Assembly (NCBI GenBank): GCA_016125275.1
Contig: WGMB01000002.1
Coordinates: 62,001 to 126,000, forward strand
Length of the DNA stretch: 64,000 bases
Source of the DNA: Acidobacteriota bacterium
GTDB taxonomy: Bacteria > Acidobacteriota > Terriglobia > Bryobacterales > UBA6623
Direction: 5' to 3'
Shown: positions 19,117 through 27,796 of the stretch, in pieces
Layout of the letters: the number at the start of each line of letters is the position of its first letter
Position numbering within the stretch: the stretch's first letter is position 1
The notes under the pieces: model-generated
What the model was told of the DNA's origin: nothing
Database searches by the model: none
What the model saw: only the letters and a program-made list of their open reading frames with translations
Translations under genes and position numbers: made by a program

Positions 19117-20352
19117 CTACTTCCGCAGCAGCCGATCGATCAGCGTGGCCATGGTCTGGTGCTCCACCGCGCCGTTGACCTTGCGCACGTCCGACGTCAT
19201 CGTCACTAGGTAGACCTGCCCCGGCCGCTCCACGATCGCCACCGAGTGCATCAGATTCAGCTTGTTGCCCGCGTAGGCCTTGCAGGTATAGCCTTCTTCC
19301 GGCTCGCACTGGAACAGCGAGCCCGACTTGAAGAACACCGCCGCGTCGTCCAGCGCCGGCGACGAGGCGTAGCGGTAGCGCGGCCGGGTGAAGTAGAGCA
19401 GCTTCTTGATCTCGAGGCTCGACCATTCGTCCACGATCTTGCCCTGCTCCAGCTTGATCAGCCAGCGCATCAGCTCCCAGGGGCTGCCGTAGCTGGCCGT
19501 GCCCGGAATGCGGGCCGAGCCGTTGCGCGTGAACATCGTGCCCAGCCGCAAATTGTCGGTGTCGATGCCGGCGTCGTGCAGAGGGGTCTCCAGCGTCGAG
19601 AGCGCCATGTCCCGCAGCTCGGTTTTGGGGGTCTCACTCAGGAATTTCTCCTGCTGGGCGGCCGTCAGAGGGTAATCCGCGCCGAACTTCCGCAGCAGGA
19701 TCGCCTCCTTCCAGACCTCGGAGCCGGCCGCGTTGGAGCTCTGCGACAGCATGTGGTCCAGCCACTCGTAGAGGTTGAACACGTCGCCGGTCTCGACCCG
19801 CCGGTTGGTCAAGGTCTTGGTCTGCGCGTCGTAGAGCGGCACGGTCTTGCCGTCGGTGTGCACGAAGGCGTCGGCGGTGATCTTGGTGTCGCGGAGAAAA
19901 GTCCGGCGGGCGTCCGTATCTCCCGGAAAACGCAGCCGCAGGGCGTCAAAGAAGCCCGTCGCCACCAGCAGCTTGCCCAGGCTGCCCGGGATGCGCTTGA
20001 CCTCCGGCCGCACGGCGGCGAAACGCGGACGCAGCGGGTTCGAGATATCCAGCAGCGCGATCGAGTACGACGGGTCGCGGCCCGCCATCACTTTCTCCAG
20101 GCCGGCTTGCAGCTCCGGGTCGCGCGGCGTCGCCGGGCCCAGGTCGAAGTCGTCGTTGGCGCCGTGCAAATGCAGGCGGATGTCTTCGGTCGAGAGATAG
20201 CAGCCCGGCTTGAGCGCGATCGTCCGGTTGATCTTGCCTTCGGCCGCCAGCTTGTAGCCGACCAGCCGCCGGATGCCCGTCGCCTCGGCGCCGTCGAGCG
20301 GATAAGCCGCCGCCGCGCAGGCGGTCGCCAACACCAGTGCAAGCAGGCGCAT
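19117..20352 (-). CDS. Secreted serine hydrolase of the class A beta-lactamase fold
   Basis: A 411-residue protein with a signal peptide (MRLLALVLATACAAAAYP). The three penicillin-interacting motifs are present in order: SLGK at 124-127 (nucleophile Ser and general-base Lys), SSN at 205-207, and KSG at 342-344. The long N-terminal stretch before SxxK and the spacing exceed those of ordinary class A beta-lactamases, so a peptidase or esterase is as likely as a resistance enzyme. The start at 20352 follows the dikinase-like gene stop by two bases, so the two are surely one operon and both are exported. Confidence 0.85.
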   Translation of the reverse strand: MRLLALVLATACAAAAYPLDGAEATGIRRLVGYKLAAEGKINRTIALKPGCYLSTEDIRLHLHGANDDFDLGPATPRDPELQAGLEKVMAGRDPSYSIALLDISNPLRPRFAAVRPEVKRIPGSLGKLLVATGFFDALRLRFPGDTDARRTFLRDTKITADAFVHTDGKTVPLYDAQTKTLTNRRVETGDVFNLYEWLDHMLSQSSNAAGSEVWKEAILLRKFGADYPLTAAQQEKFLSETPKTELRDMALSTLETPLHDAGIDTDNLRLGTMFTRNGSARIPGTASYGSPWELMRWLIKLEQGKIVDEWSSLEIKKLLYFTRPRYRYASSPALDDAAVFFKSGSLFQCEPEEGYTCKAYAGNKLNLMHSVAIVERPGQVYLVTMTSDVRKVNGAVEHQTMATLIDRLLRK

Positions 20353-20354
20353 CG

Positions 20355-23231
20355 CTAGAGAACCTCGTCGAGCTTCACGGGCGCGCTGTTCCGGATCGGT
20401 TGGGGCGAGCGCCAGCGCACCAAGGGGCGAATCTGGAACAGCCGCAGTTCCCCGCCCTGGAACCCCAGCTCGATGTCCCACGGCAGCGGCTTGCCGTCCG
20501 GCCCCATCGACGGCGGATACTTGGCCTCCACTTCGGCGACCAGGGCGCGCACCTGCTCGATCTCGTTCGGCTGCAGCACGGCCGCGTCGCCGATCGGCGG
20601 CACGATGGCGAAGCCGCCCTCGGGCCGCGCCACCTTGCGGTAGGTCGCCCGCGCCTGCTGCAGCAGCGTGACCTTGCCGTTCGGCCCCAGCAGCAGGGAT
20701 TCGGCCACGCCGCCGTCGACCACCGCGCTGACGCCTTCGTTGACGTTGATGGTGATCTCGTCGCGGGCGCCGGTGTCGAGGTTGACGGTGGCGATCACGC
20801 CCGACTTGTCCGACTGCACGGTCTTCTGCAGCAGCACCGAAGGGTAGACGCGGTCCTGCCGGTCGAGCATGCGGCTGCGCCAGTCATAGGCGCGCTCCTG
20901 CAGCGGCGACGCCCATACGTCGCGAATCGCTTGCAGAATCTTCTCCTCGCCCACGACGTTCGGCACGGTCAGGTTCAGGCCCGCGCCGCTGAACTGCGGC
21001 AGATCCTCGGCGTTGGTGTCGCTGCGCACGAAGACGCCGTAGGAGCGGTCCGCGCCGAACGTCCCGCGCAGGGCCGCGCGCAGCTTGGCCTCGAAGGCCG
21101 GCTCGAACGGCATCCGCCGAATCCAGGCCCGGAACCGGTCGAGCTGCGGGTAGATGTAGGCCTGGACCTCTTGCTCCGGGGCCCCGGAGGCGCGCATCTG
21201 CTCGGCCCGATCGAACGCCTCGGAGATCCGCGCCGCCAGCGGCACCGTGTCGCCCTCCATCGGCCGCTGGATGTGCTCGACGTAGACGCCGAACGGCACG
21301 ACCAGGCCGGGCGAGACGCGGCCGGGAAACATCTGCGCCAGCCGCCCCAGATTGGCCGCCTTCGGGCCGCAGGTCACGCCCGCCTGGGTCTCGCTCAAGT
21401 CCTCCAGGCGCAGCAGGTCGCGGACCTCCAGCTTCAGGCGGCTCACGTCCAGGCTCAAGCGGCGGGCCGGCGCTTCGTTGAGCGCCGGCTTGGCCAGCTC
21501 GGACGGCTCGGGAACCCGCAGGGTGACCTCGCCGCGCCGGCCGACTTCGAACAGGACCTCCTGCCCGACGTGCTCGCGCAGCACGGGCAGCAGCGACGAC
21601 GGCGCCACGGCGTTCGGCAGCCCCAGGTTGGCCGCCAGCAACTGCGCGTGCGAGAGAGCGTTGCCCGAATCCAGCGTCAGCACGCCCGCCATCGGCTTCA
21701 GGTCGGAGACCGTCTCCGGGATCACGTAGATCCGGTCGGAGTGGATCGGCTGGTCCGGGCTGTCGAGAATCTCCAGCCGGGCCAGGGCGCGGCCCGGGTT
21801 GAGACCGAAGACGCCGGCGGCCGAATCGCTGCCGAAGATCTGATGCCGCAGGCCGGCGGCCCGGGCCGCGTCGTCCACCACGGCCTGCGCGCGGGTGGAG
21901 AGCGGCAGGGCCGGCGAGCTGCGCAACAGGTGGTCGAGCAGCCCGGCCGTCCGCGGCTCGAAGGCCCGAAAGCGCTGCTCCACCGGCGAAAACTCGCGCG
22001 CGGCCGTCGCCCGGCACCATTCCGCGGCGCGGCTCAAGTAGCGCACGGCCTCGAAGTACTCGTCCGCGGCCGGCTGCGGGTCGCTGAGCAGAGCGTCCAG
22101 GCGCTGCTCCAGAGCGCCGAGCTGGCGTTCGGAGAGCAGCCCGGCGCCGAAGGCGTAGTAGAAGTCGTTGCGCATCTGCTCCAGCAGCTCGCGCCGCGTA
22201 TGGCTGTGGGCCTCGTGGGGGTCGTAGCCGTGCCGGAAGCTCGCCTCCGTCACCAGTGCGTTGAAGTCCAGCAGCTCCAGGTTGCCGGCGCCGTCGGTCG
22301 ATTGCAGCACTTCGCGGACGATCCCCGCGCTCAGCCGCGATCCGGCGGCGTGGATGGCTTCGTCCTCGTTGCGCCGCAGGGCGTCAGCAAAAGCCTCCAC
22401 CAGGGGGCTGAGCGGGCTGTCGGGCCGCTTGCGGACCACGGCCAGGCGCGCCGAGAGCAGCCGCCCGGCGTTCTCTTCCTGCAAGATCGCAGCCAGCTCC
22501 CGCAGCATCTTCTGGACGGCCTCGGTCGGCTGGCGAGTCTTGATGTAGTCTTCCACCGCAACCCGGTCCTGCTCGAAGTCCGGCGACGAATGGATCTTCG
22601 CGCGCAGGGGCTGGAACGAGGGATCGACGTCCGCGACGGCCTTGGCCAGATTGCGGGCGCGCTTGAGGGCGCTGGACGGCAAGCCGTGCGGGACCGCGCC
22701 GGCCACTTGCTGCGCCAGAAACAACCGCTTGCGCAGCCAATCCGGCCGGCTGAAGGCCTGGATCAACAGGCGTCGGCCGTCGCGCTCCTCGTCCTCGGCC
22801 TGGCGCGCGCCGCGATAGGTGTAAGCCTTGCGGTAGATCCAGCCGTCCTGGGTCTCCTCCAAGTAGCGTTCAGCGACCAGCTCCTTGAGGCGATGGTGGT
22901 CGCGGGCGGCGTCGAAAAACTCGTCGAACGTCATCGCCGCGAAGATCGTCCCCACGTCGATGTTCCACTTCTCGAGCTGAAGCGCTTCGGCGCTCAGCGT
23001 GGCGTGCTGGCGGCCGGTTCCCTTCTTCTCGCAGGGGTAAGGGGACGGCGGGTAGTCCTTGCCGTCGGGGCAGAACCAGCGAATGCGGTAGAAAGGCCCG
23101 CGCGGGTTGGCCTCGAAGCCCGCCACGATCTTGGCCGCCTCGGCGGCCTGCTGCGGCTCCAGCGGCGGCAGCAACGACTCCGCCCCCAAGGTCGCGACGG
23201 CGGCGAACACGATCAGGGCGGTGCGTATCAT
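20355..23231 (-). CDS. Secreted dikinase-like protein (phosphohistidine domain plus PPDK-type ATP-binding domain)
   Basis: A 958-residue protein. A short signal peptide (MIRTALIVFAAVATLGA) is followed by a region with Cys 54 and Cys 67 that could form a disulfide. Residues about 100-480 are helical and unfamiliar. A swivelling phosphohistidine domain follows, with the motif SGNALSHAQLLAANLGLPN (His 528), as in PEP-utilising dikinases. The C-terminal third is a PPDK-type ATP-binding domain: GPKAANLGRL at about 622-631, VRSDTNAEDLPQFSGAG at 735-751, and the closing GGELRLFQIRPLVRW. The order His-domain then ATP-domain is that of glucan water dikinase, not PPDK or PEP synthase, and there is no PEP-binding barrel. 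Export of an ATP-using enzyme is odd. It is co-transcribed with a secreted serine hydrolase. Confidence 0.85.
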   Translation of the reverse strand: MIRTALIVFAAVATLGAESLLPPLEPQQAAEAAKIVAGFEANPRGPFYRIRWFCPDGKDYPPSPYPCEKKGTGRQHATLSAEALQLEKWNIDVGTIFAAMTFDEFFDAARDHHRLKELVAERYLEETQDGWIYRKAYTYRGARQAEDEERDGRRLLIQAFSRPDWLRKRLFLAQQVAGAVPHGLPSSALKRARNLAKAVADVDPSFQPLRAKIHSSPDFEQDRVAVEDYIKTRQPTEAVQKMLRELAAILQEENAGRLLSARLAVVRKRPDSPLSPLVEAFADALRRNEDEAIHAAGSRLSAGIVREVLQSTDGAGNLELLDFNALVTEASFRHGYDPHEAHSHTRRELLEQMRNDFYYAFGAGLLSERQLGALEQRLDALLSDPQPAADEYFEAVRYLSRAAEWCRATAAREFSPVEQRFRAFEPRTAGLLDHLLRSSPALPLSTRAQAVVDDAARAAGLRHQIFGSDSAAGVFGLNPGRALARLEILDSPDQPIHSDRIYVIPETVSDLKPMAGVLTLDSGNALSHAQLLAANLGLPNAVAPSSLLPVLREHVGQEVLFEVGRRGEVTLRVPEPSELAKPALNEAPARRLSLDVSRLKLEVRDLLRLEDLSETQAGVTCGPKAANLGRLAQMFPGRVSPGLVVPFGVYVEHIQRPMEGDTVPLAARISEAFDRAEQMRASGAPEQEVQAYIYPQLDRFRAWIRRMPFEPAFEAKLRAALRGTFGADRSYGVFVRSDTNAEDLPQFSGAGLNLTVPNVVGEEKILQAIRDVWASPLQERAYDWRSRMLDRQDRVYPSVLLQKTVQSDKSGVIATVNLDTGARDEITINVNEGVSAVVDGGVAESLLLGPNGKVTLLQQARATYRKVARPEGGFAIVPPIGDAAVLQPNEIEQVRALVAEVEAKYPPSMGPDGKPLPWDIELGFQGGELRLFQIRPLVRWRSPQPIRNSAPVKLDEVL

Positions 23232-23284
23232 TGCTACTCTCTTCGACGCCCGAAGCCCCGGTTGCAGTTACTTCGAGCGCGGCG

Positions 23285-24292
23285 TCAGACGGCGATCTCC
23301 ACCCACTGGCCGGTAGCCCCCGAGCGATACACGGCGTCGATGACTTCCATGTTCCGGACAGTATCCTCCAAGGGGAACTCCGGGGTCTTCCCCTCCTGGA
23401 CGCACTCGGAGAAAAGGTCACCCTGGATGGTGTACTGGTCGCACACCGGCAACAGCTCCTCGCGGGCGCTGGCGTCGCCGAGGCCCGAGCCGTCGTCCAC
23501 GAACAGCCGGCAGGCCTTGTCCGGCGGCGCGTTGAAGGGGATCTGCAACTCGATGCGCCCCTTCGTGCCGAAAGCCTGCAGCCGCTGGTAGCCCACCAGT
23601 TGGGTGGAGCACATCCAGCTCGCCTGCCCGCCGGGGAACTCCATCAAGGCGCTCGCCAGCCGGTCGGTCTTCATCACCGGGTCGCGTTCCAGCAGCGCCG
23701 ACACCCGCCGGGGCTCCTGCTCGAACAGGTACCGCGCGCCGACGATGGGGTAGCAGCCGATGTCATACACGCCGCCGCCGCCGATGTCCGCCTGATTGCG
23801 GATGTTGGCGGGGTCGGCGTTGAAGTAGCTGAAGAACCCCTGCACGGCCCGCAGCTCGCCGATCGCGCCGCTGCGGATGATCTCGCGCGCCCGCAGCCAC
23901 TGCGGATGGCCGCGGACCATGAAGGCTTCCTGGATCACCATGCCGGTGCGGTCCCGGGCCGCCAGCAGCTTGCGCGCTTCGGCGGCGTCGAGCCCGATGG
24001 GCTTCTCGCACAGCACGTGCTTGCCGGCCTCGGCGGCGCGGATCGACCACTCCACGTGCAGGTGGTTCGGCAGAGGGTTGTAGACGGCTTCGATCTCGGG
24101 GTCGGCCAGCAGCTCGTCGTAGGAGCCGTAGGCCTTGGGGATGCCCAGCGCCTGGGCCGCTTCCTGCGCCCGGCCCAGGTCGCGCGAGGCGATGCCCACG
24201 ACCTCGCTGCGTTCCCCGCGCTGCATGGCCGGGATGACCTTGACGGTTCCGATCTTGGCGACGCTCAGGACGCCCCACTTGAGTTTCCGCAT
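23285..24292 (-). CDS. Gfo/Idh/MocA-family oxidoreductase
   Basis: A 335-residue NAD(P)-dependent oxidoreductase without a signal peptide, so cytoplasmic. The Rossmann start is KWGVLSVAKIGTVKVIPAM, and the catalytic motif CEKPIG (EKP at 96-98) is intact, unlike the DKP of the exported homologue at 9471-10490. The segment GGGGVYDIGCYPIVGARYLF carries the family Asp/Tyr active-site pattern seen in xylose/trans-dihydrodiol dehydrogenases. It probably oxidises a sugar or inositol-like substrate. The frame is open further upstream, but MRKLKWG is the natural start. Confidence 0.92.
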   Translation of the reverse strand: MRKLKWGVLSVAKIGTVKVIPAMQRGERSEVVGIASRDLGRAQEAAQALGIPKAYGSYDELLADPEIEAVYNPLPNHLHVEWSIRAAEAGKHVLCEKPIGLDAAEARKLLAARDRTGMVIQEAFMVRGHPQWLRAREIIRSGAIGELRAVQGFFSYFNADPANIRNQADIGGGGVYDIGCYPIVGARYLFEQEPRRVSALLERDPVMKTDRLASALMEFPGGQASWMCSTQLVGYQRLQAFGTKGRIELQIPFNAPPDKACRLFVDDGSGLGDASAREELLPVCDQYTIQGDLFSECVQEGKTPEFPLEDTVRNMEVIDAVYRSGATGQWVEIAV

Positions 24293-24338
24293 GGTGTTCC
24301 GGCCCTCAATCTTCGCACAGCGGGCCGCCCGTCCAAGG

Positions 24339-24761
24339 CTAGTCGCCGAACCAATCACGGCGCCGGGCGCGCATCCAATCGCGCAGGTCGTCGACGCCCT
24401 TCTTGGCGCCGTCGGCGGCGTCGTCGAACCAGTCCGCGACGCTCCTGCGCCGCTTCTCGGTGCGCTGCACGGCCTTCTCTCCCCGCGACTGGAGAGAGCG
24501 CGCGGCGTCGTCGGCCCGGGCCTGCAGCCGGCGAGACTCGGCCAGCAGCGACTCGATGCGGGCGTTGGCCTGCTCGCCCACGTCGCCCGCCGTCTCCAGG
24601 CCGGCGTCGCGCAGATCCTCGGCCTGTTCCCTGAGCTGCTGGGCCTGCCGCTCGAGCTCCTTCTGCATGGTCTCGTCGCTGCGGTCGCTATGCTCGATCG
24701 CCACGTAGGCAAGCCCCAGCAGGGCCGCCGCGAACACCACGAAGTTGAAGACAGTCCGCAC
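24339..24761 (-). CDS. Small membrane protein with coiled coil
   Basis: A 140-residue protein that must use a GTG start at 24761, since no in-frame ATG gives the N-terminal helix. It has one transmembrane helix (VFNFVVFAAALLGLAYVAIEH), then a long charged heptad-like region (QKELERQAQQLREQAEDLRD and on) predicted to form a coiled coil, and a basic, Trp-containing tail (RDWMRARRRDWFGD). No known domain was recognised. It is divergent from accD across 72 bases. Confidence 0.65.
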   Translation of the reverse strand: MRTVFNFVVFAAALLGLAYVAIEHSDRSDETMQKELERQAQQLREQAEDLRDAGLETAGDVGEQANARIESLLAESRRLQARADDAARSLQSRGEKAVQRTEKRRRSVADWFDDAADGAKKGVDDLRDWMRARRRDWFGD

Positions 24762-24783
24762 GGCGTCATTATCGCCGAGGAAA

Positions 24784-24811
24784 TCGACAGCGGCGCCGCT
24801 CTTGCTATGAT
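24784..24811 (+). promoter_or_regulatory. Candidate sigma-70 promoter of accD
   Basis: TCGACA at 24784-24789, a 16-base spacer, then TATGAT at 24806-24811 preceded by TGC, giving an extended -10. It lies 23 bases before the accD ATG. This is the best housekeeping-type promoter match I noticed in the window. Confidence 0.5.
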
Positions 24812-24812
24812 C

Positions 24813-24832
24813 GGGCGGAGGCCTTCCCGCCC
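24813..24832 (+). promoter_or_regulatory. Leader hairpin holding the accD ribosome binding site
   Basis: GGGCGG (24813-24818), an 8-base loop, and CCGCCC (24827-24832), ending one base before the accD ATG. The GGAGG at 24817-24821 is half in the stem, so pairing could lower accD translation. Confidence 0.3.
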
Positions 24833-24833
24833 A

Positions 24834-25688
24834 ATGTCTTGGTTTCGCAAGGATAAGGATAAAGATCAGCCGCTGCCCGAGCCCAAAAAGGTTCGGACCG
24901 AGGGGCTTTGGATCAAGTGCGATTCCTGCGGAGCGATCATCTGGAAGAAGGACCTGGAAGCCGGCCAGTCGGTCTGCTCGAAGTGCGGCTTTCACTTCAA
25001 GATCACTGCCGCCGAGCGGCTCAAGCAGCTCTTTGACGGCGGCGCCTACCAGGAGTTCGCCGAAAGGCTCCGCGCCACGGACCCGTTGAGCTTCGTGGAC
25101 CAGAAGCCCTACGGCGAGCGGCTCGAACAGGCGCGCTCCAAGACCGGGCTCCAGGACGCCATCATCACGGCCGAAGGGCGCATCGAAGGGCGCACGGTCG
25201 TGGTCGCCGCCCTGGAATACCGCTTCATCGGCGGCAGCATGGGGTCGGTGGTGGGCGAGAAGATCACCCGCGCCATCGAGCGCGCCATCGAGCGCAAGGC
25301 GCCGCTGGTGATCGTGTCCGCTTCCGGCGGCGCGCGGATGATGGAGGGCATGGCCAGCCTCATCCAGATGGCCAAGATCTCCGCCGCGCTCACGCACTTG
25401 AGCGACGCCAAGCTGCCGTTCATCAGCGTGCTCACGGACCCCACCACGGGCGGCGTCACCGCCAGCTTCGCCATGCTGGGCGACCTGAACATCGCCGAGC
25501 CGGGCGCCTTGATCGGCTTCGCCGGCCCGCGCGTGATCGAACAGACCATCCGCCAGAAGCTGCCCAAAGGCTTCCAGCGCGCGGAGTTCCTGCTCACGCA
25601 CGGCATGGTGGACGCCGTGGTGCCGCGCACGGAGATGCGGGATTATCTCAGCCGCGCCTTCGGCTTCTTCTGCGGCCCCGTCGCATGA
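24834..25688 (+). CDS. accD: Acetyl-CoA carboxylase carboxyltransferase subunit beta
   Basis: The beta subunit of the carboxyltransferase that makes malonyl-CoA, the first step of fatty acid synthesis; it works with AccA. It is 284 residues, a normal length. The N-terminal zinc ribbon is CDSCGAIIWKKDLEAGQSVCSKCGFHF, followed by the crotonase-like core with SASGGARMMEGMASLIQM and LTDPTTGGVTASFAMLGD (CoA/biotin pocket), then GPRVIEQTIRQKLPKGFQ. Its stop overlaps the folC start (ATGA), as in many bacteria. Confidence 0.97.
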   Translation: MSWFRKDKDKDQPLPEPKKVRTEGLWIKCDSCGAIIWKKDLEAGQSVCSKCGFHFKITAAERLKQLFDGGAYQEFAERLRATDPLSFVDQKPYGERLEQARSKTGLQDAIITAEGRIEGRTVVVAALEYRFIGGSMGSVVGEKITRAIERAIERKAPLVIVSASGGARMMEGMASLIQMAKISAALTHLSDAKLPFISVLTDPTTGGVTASFAMLGDLNIAEPGALIGFAGPRVIEQTIRQKLPKGFQRAEFLLTHGMVDAVVPRTEMRDYLSRAFGFFCGPVA

Positions 25689-26968
25689 CCTACGAGCAGT
25701 CGATACGGTACCTGCTGTCGCTGCTGGGCGAGAGCGGCGGGGCCGGACTCGGCCTCCAGCGCATGCAGGCCCTGGTAGAGCGCCTGGGCCGCCCCGACAA
25801 AGCCTTCCGCGTCGTGCACGTGGCCGGCACCAACGGCAAGGGCTCGACGGCCGCCATGATCGCCTCCGGGCTGCGCGCCGCCGGCTTCCGCACCGGCTTC
25901 CACAGCTCGCCGCACCTGACCCGCTTCAACGAACGCATCGAGATCGACGGCGCCCCCGTCGACGACGAGGCCTTCGTAAGGGCTGTTGAAGAGGTCCGCG
26001 CCGCCATCGAAGCCCTCACCGTCGACGCCGACCGCAGCTCCCACCCCACTCTTTTCGAGGCCGTCACGGCGGCGGCCTTCTGCGCCTTCCGCAACGCCGG
26101 CGTCGCCTGGGGAGTGATCGAGGTGGGCCTGGGCGGGCGGCTCGACGCCACCAACGTGGTCGACTCCGAGCTGGCCGTCATCACCGCCATCGACCTCGAC
26201 CACGAGGCCTGGCTCGGCAAGGGCCTGCGGCGCATCGCCGGGGAGAAGGCCGGCATCCTGCGCCCGAGCGGCGCGGCCGTCTCCGCGCGCCAGCAGCCCG
26301 AAGCCGCCGCGGCGCTGCTCGAACGAGCCGGAGAGCTCGGGACCGACCTGGTGTTCGCGCCGGAACAGCTGCCCCTGCAGCCGCCCGCGCCCGACTCCCG
26401 CGGACGCTTTCGCATCGCCGCCACCGACGGCTCCTTCGCCGCCCGGCTGGCCTTGGCCGGCGAGCACCAGGTGGACAACGCCGTCACCGCTTGGTGCGCG
26501 CTCGAGCGCCTCGGCGTCGAGCGCGAGGCCATCCGCCAAGGGCTCGAGACGGCGCAGTGGCCGGGCCGCCTGGAGTGGTTCGAGGGCCCGCCGCCGGCGC
26601 TGCTCGACGCCGCGCACAACCCCTCCGGCGCGCGCGCGCTGGCCGCCCACCTGCGCCGCTTCCACGCCGACCGGAAGATCCGGCTGGTCTATGGGGCCTC
26701 CCGCGACAAAGCCGTCGACGAGGTGGCCGGCCTGCTGTTCCCGCTCGCCGACCGCGTGCTGCTCACCCGCGCCGCCCTGCCCCGCGCGGTGAGCCCGGAG
26801 ACGTTGCTCTCCCTGACCGATCACCTCCACGCCGAGATCGAGTGCGTCCCGAGCGCCGCCGAAGCCCTGCGCAGGGCGCGGCAAGGCGCCGAGCCCGACA
26901 CGCTGCTCGTGGTCGCCGGCTCGATCTTCCTGCTGGGAGAAATTCGACCGCTACTCCTGGCAGACTAG
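25685..26968 (+). CDS. folC: Bifunctional dihydrofolate/folylpolyglutamate synthase
   Basis: A 427-residue Mur-ligase-family enzyme that adds glutamate to dihydropteroate and to folates. The P-loop is AGTNGKGSTAAM at about 47-58; the family motifs THLTRFNER-like (SSPHLTRFNERIEIDG), WGVIEVGLGGRLDATNVV and LLDAAHNPSGARALA are all present. It is translationally coupled to accD and followed after 74 bases by the acyltransferase gene, an accD-folC arrangement common in bacteria. Confidence 0.97.
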   Translation: MTYEQSIRYLLSLLGESGGAGLGLQRMQALVERLGRPDKAFRVVHVAGTNGKGSTAAMIASGLRAAGFRTGFHSSPHLTRFNERIEIDGAPVDDEAFVRAVEEVRAAIEALTVDADRSSHPTLFEAVTAAAFCAFRNAGVAWGVIEVGLGGRLDATNVVDSELAVITAIDLDHEAWLGKGLRRIAGEKAGILRPSGAAVSARQQPEAAAALLERAGELGTDLVFAPEQLPLQPPAPDSRGRFRIAATDGSFAARLALAGEHQVDNAVTAWCALERLGVEREAIRQGLETAQWPGRLEWFEGPPPALLDAAHNPSGARALAAHLRRFHADRKIRLVYGASRDKAVDEVAGLLFPLADRVLLTRAALPRAVSPETLLSLTDHLHAEIECVPSAAEALRRARQGAEPDTLLVVAGSIFLLGEIRPLLLAD

Positions 26969-27042
26969 GAGATGGTCCACGTTCCCGAGAGTCCCCTCGG
27001 CGCCGCCGCAGCAGTCCCCTCCGGCCCGGACCGAATGTTTCC

Positions 27043-27777
27043 ATGCGAGAGTTTCTGAGCCACGCCCGCTCGGTGCTGATCATGATCCCTTGGCTGATCG
27101 TGGCGACGATCGCCATGGGGGCCTTGTCCTTCGTATGCTCGCTGTTCGATTCGAGCGGCAAGCTGCAACACAAGGTCGCCGTGACCTGGGCCCGCATGCT
27201 GCTGAAGGTCTTCCTGGTGAAGGTGGACGTGATCGGCGCCGAGCGCCTCGACCCGGCCCAGCCGTACGTCTTCGTCTCCAACCACTTCAGCCTCATCGAC
27301 ACGCCGCTGATGTTCGGCAACATGCCCAGGGAGTTCCGTATCATGGCGCGGCACGGGCTGTGGGGGATTCCGTTCCTGGGCTGGCACCTCAACCGCGCCG
27401 GCCACGTGCCCGTCAACCGCGAGAACCCGCGGGAGGCGCACAAGAGCATCGGCCGGGCGGCGGACAAGCTCCGCGAGGGCTATTCGATCCTGCTGTTCCC
27501 CGAAGGCGGCCGGACGCGCGTGGAAGTGATGCGGCCGTTCAAGGCGGGCGCGGCCTACATCGCCATCGCCGCCGGCGTCCCGATCGTGCCGATGGCGATC
27601 GTGGGCACGCGCAGCATCCTGGCGCCGTCGTCCACGCACCTGCGCCCCGGCCGAGCCGAGCTGCGGGTGGGCGACCCGGTCCCCACCGAAGGCCTCAAGA
27701 ACCGCGACGCCAAGGAGCTCATCGCCGGCGTCCAGCAAGAGATCCAGCGCATCTGGGAATCGCCGAGCTGGCGGTAA
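27043..27777 (+). CDS. plsC: 1-acyl-sn-glycerol-3-phosphate acyltransferase
   Basis: A 244-residue membrane acyltransferase that makes phosphatidic acid from lysophosphatidic acid. An N-terminal membrane helix (VLIMIPWLIVATIAMGALSFVCSLF) precedes the catalytic NHFSLIDTPL motif, in which His 81 and Asp 86 form the HX4D pair. The glycerol-phosphate binding motif is FPEGGRTR (about 152-159), and IVPMAIVG is the last family block. The start MREFLSHARS was chosen at 27043. It lies behind accD and folC, and so in a lipid/folate housekeeping cluster. Confidence 0.93.
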   Translation: MREFLSHARSVLIMIPWLIVATIAMGALSFVCSLFDSSGKLQHKVAVTWARMLLKVFLVKVDVIGAERLDPAQPYVFVSNHFSLIDTPLMFGNMPREFRIMARHGLWGIPFLGWHLNRAGHVPVNRENPREAHKSIGRAADKLREGYSILLFPEGGRTRVEVMRPFKAGAAYIAIAAGVPIVPMAIVGTRSILAPSSTHLRPGRAELRVGDPVPTEGLKNRDAKELIAGVQQEIQRIWESPSWR

Positions 27778-27796
27778 GCCGCCGAGCGCTTGCCCC

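Noticed and set aside
20337-23591. Plus-strand 1084-codon open frame opposite the dikinase
   Set aside because: Antisense shadow; composition is Arg/Gln/His-rich with no domain, and the minus-strand gene has clear motifs.
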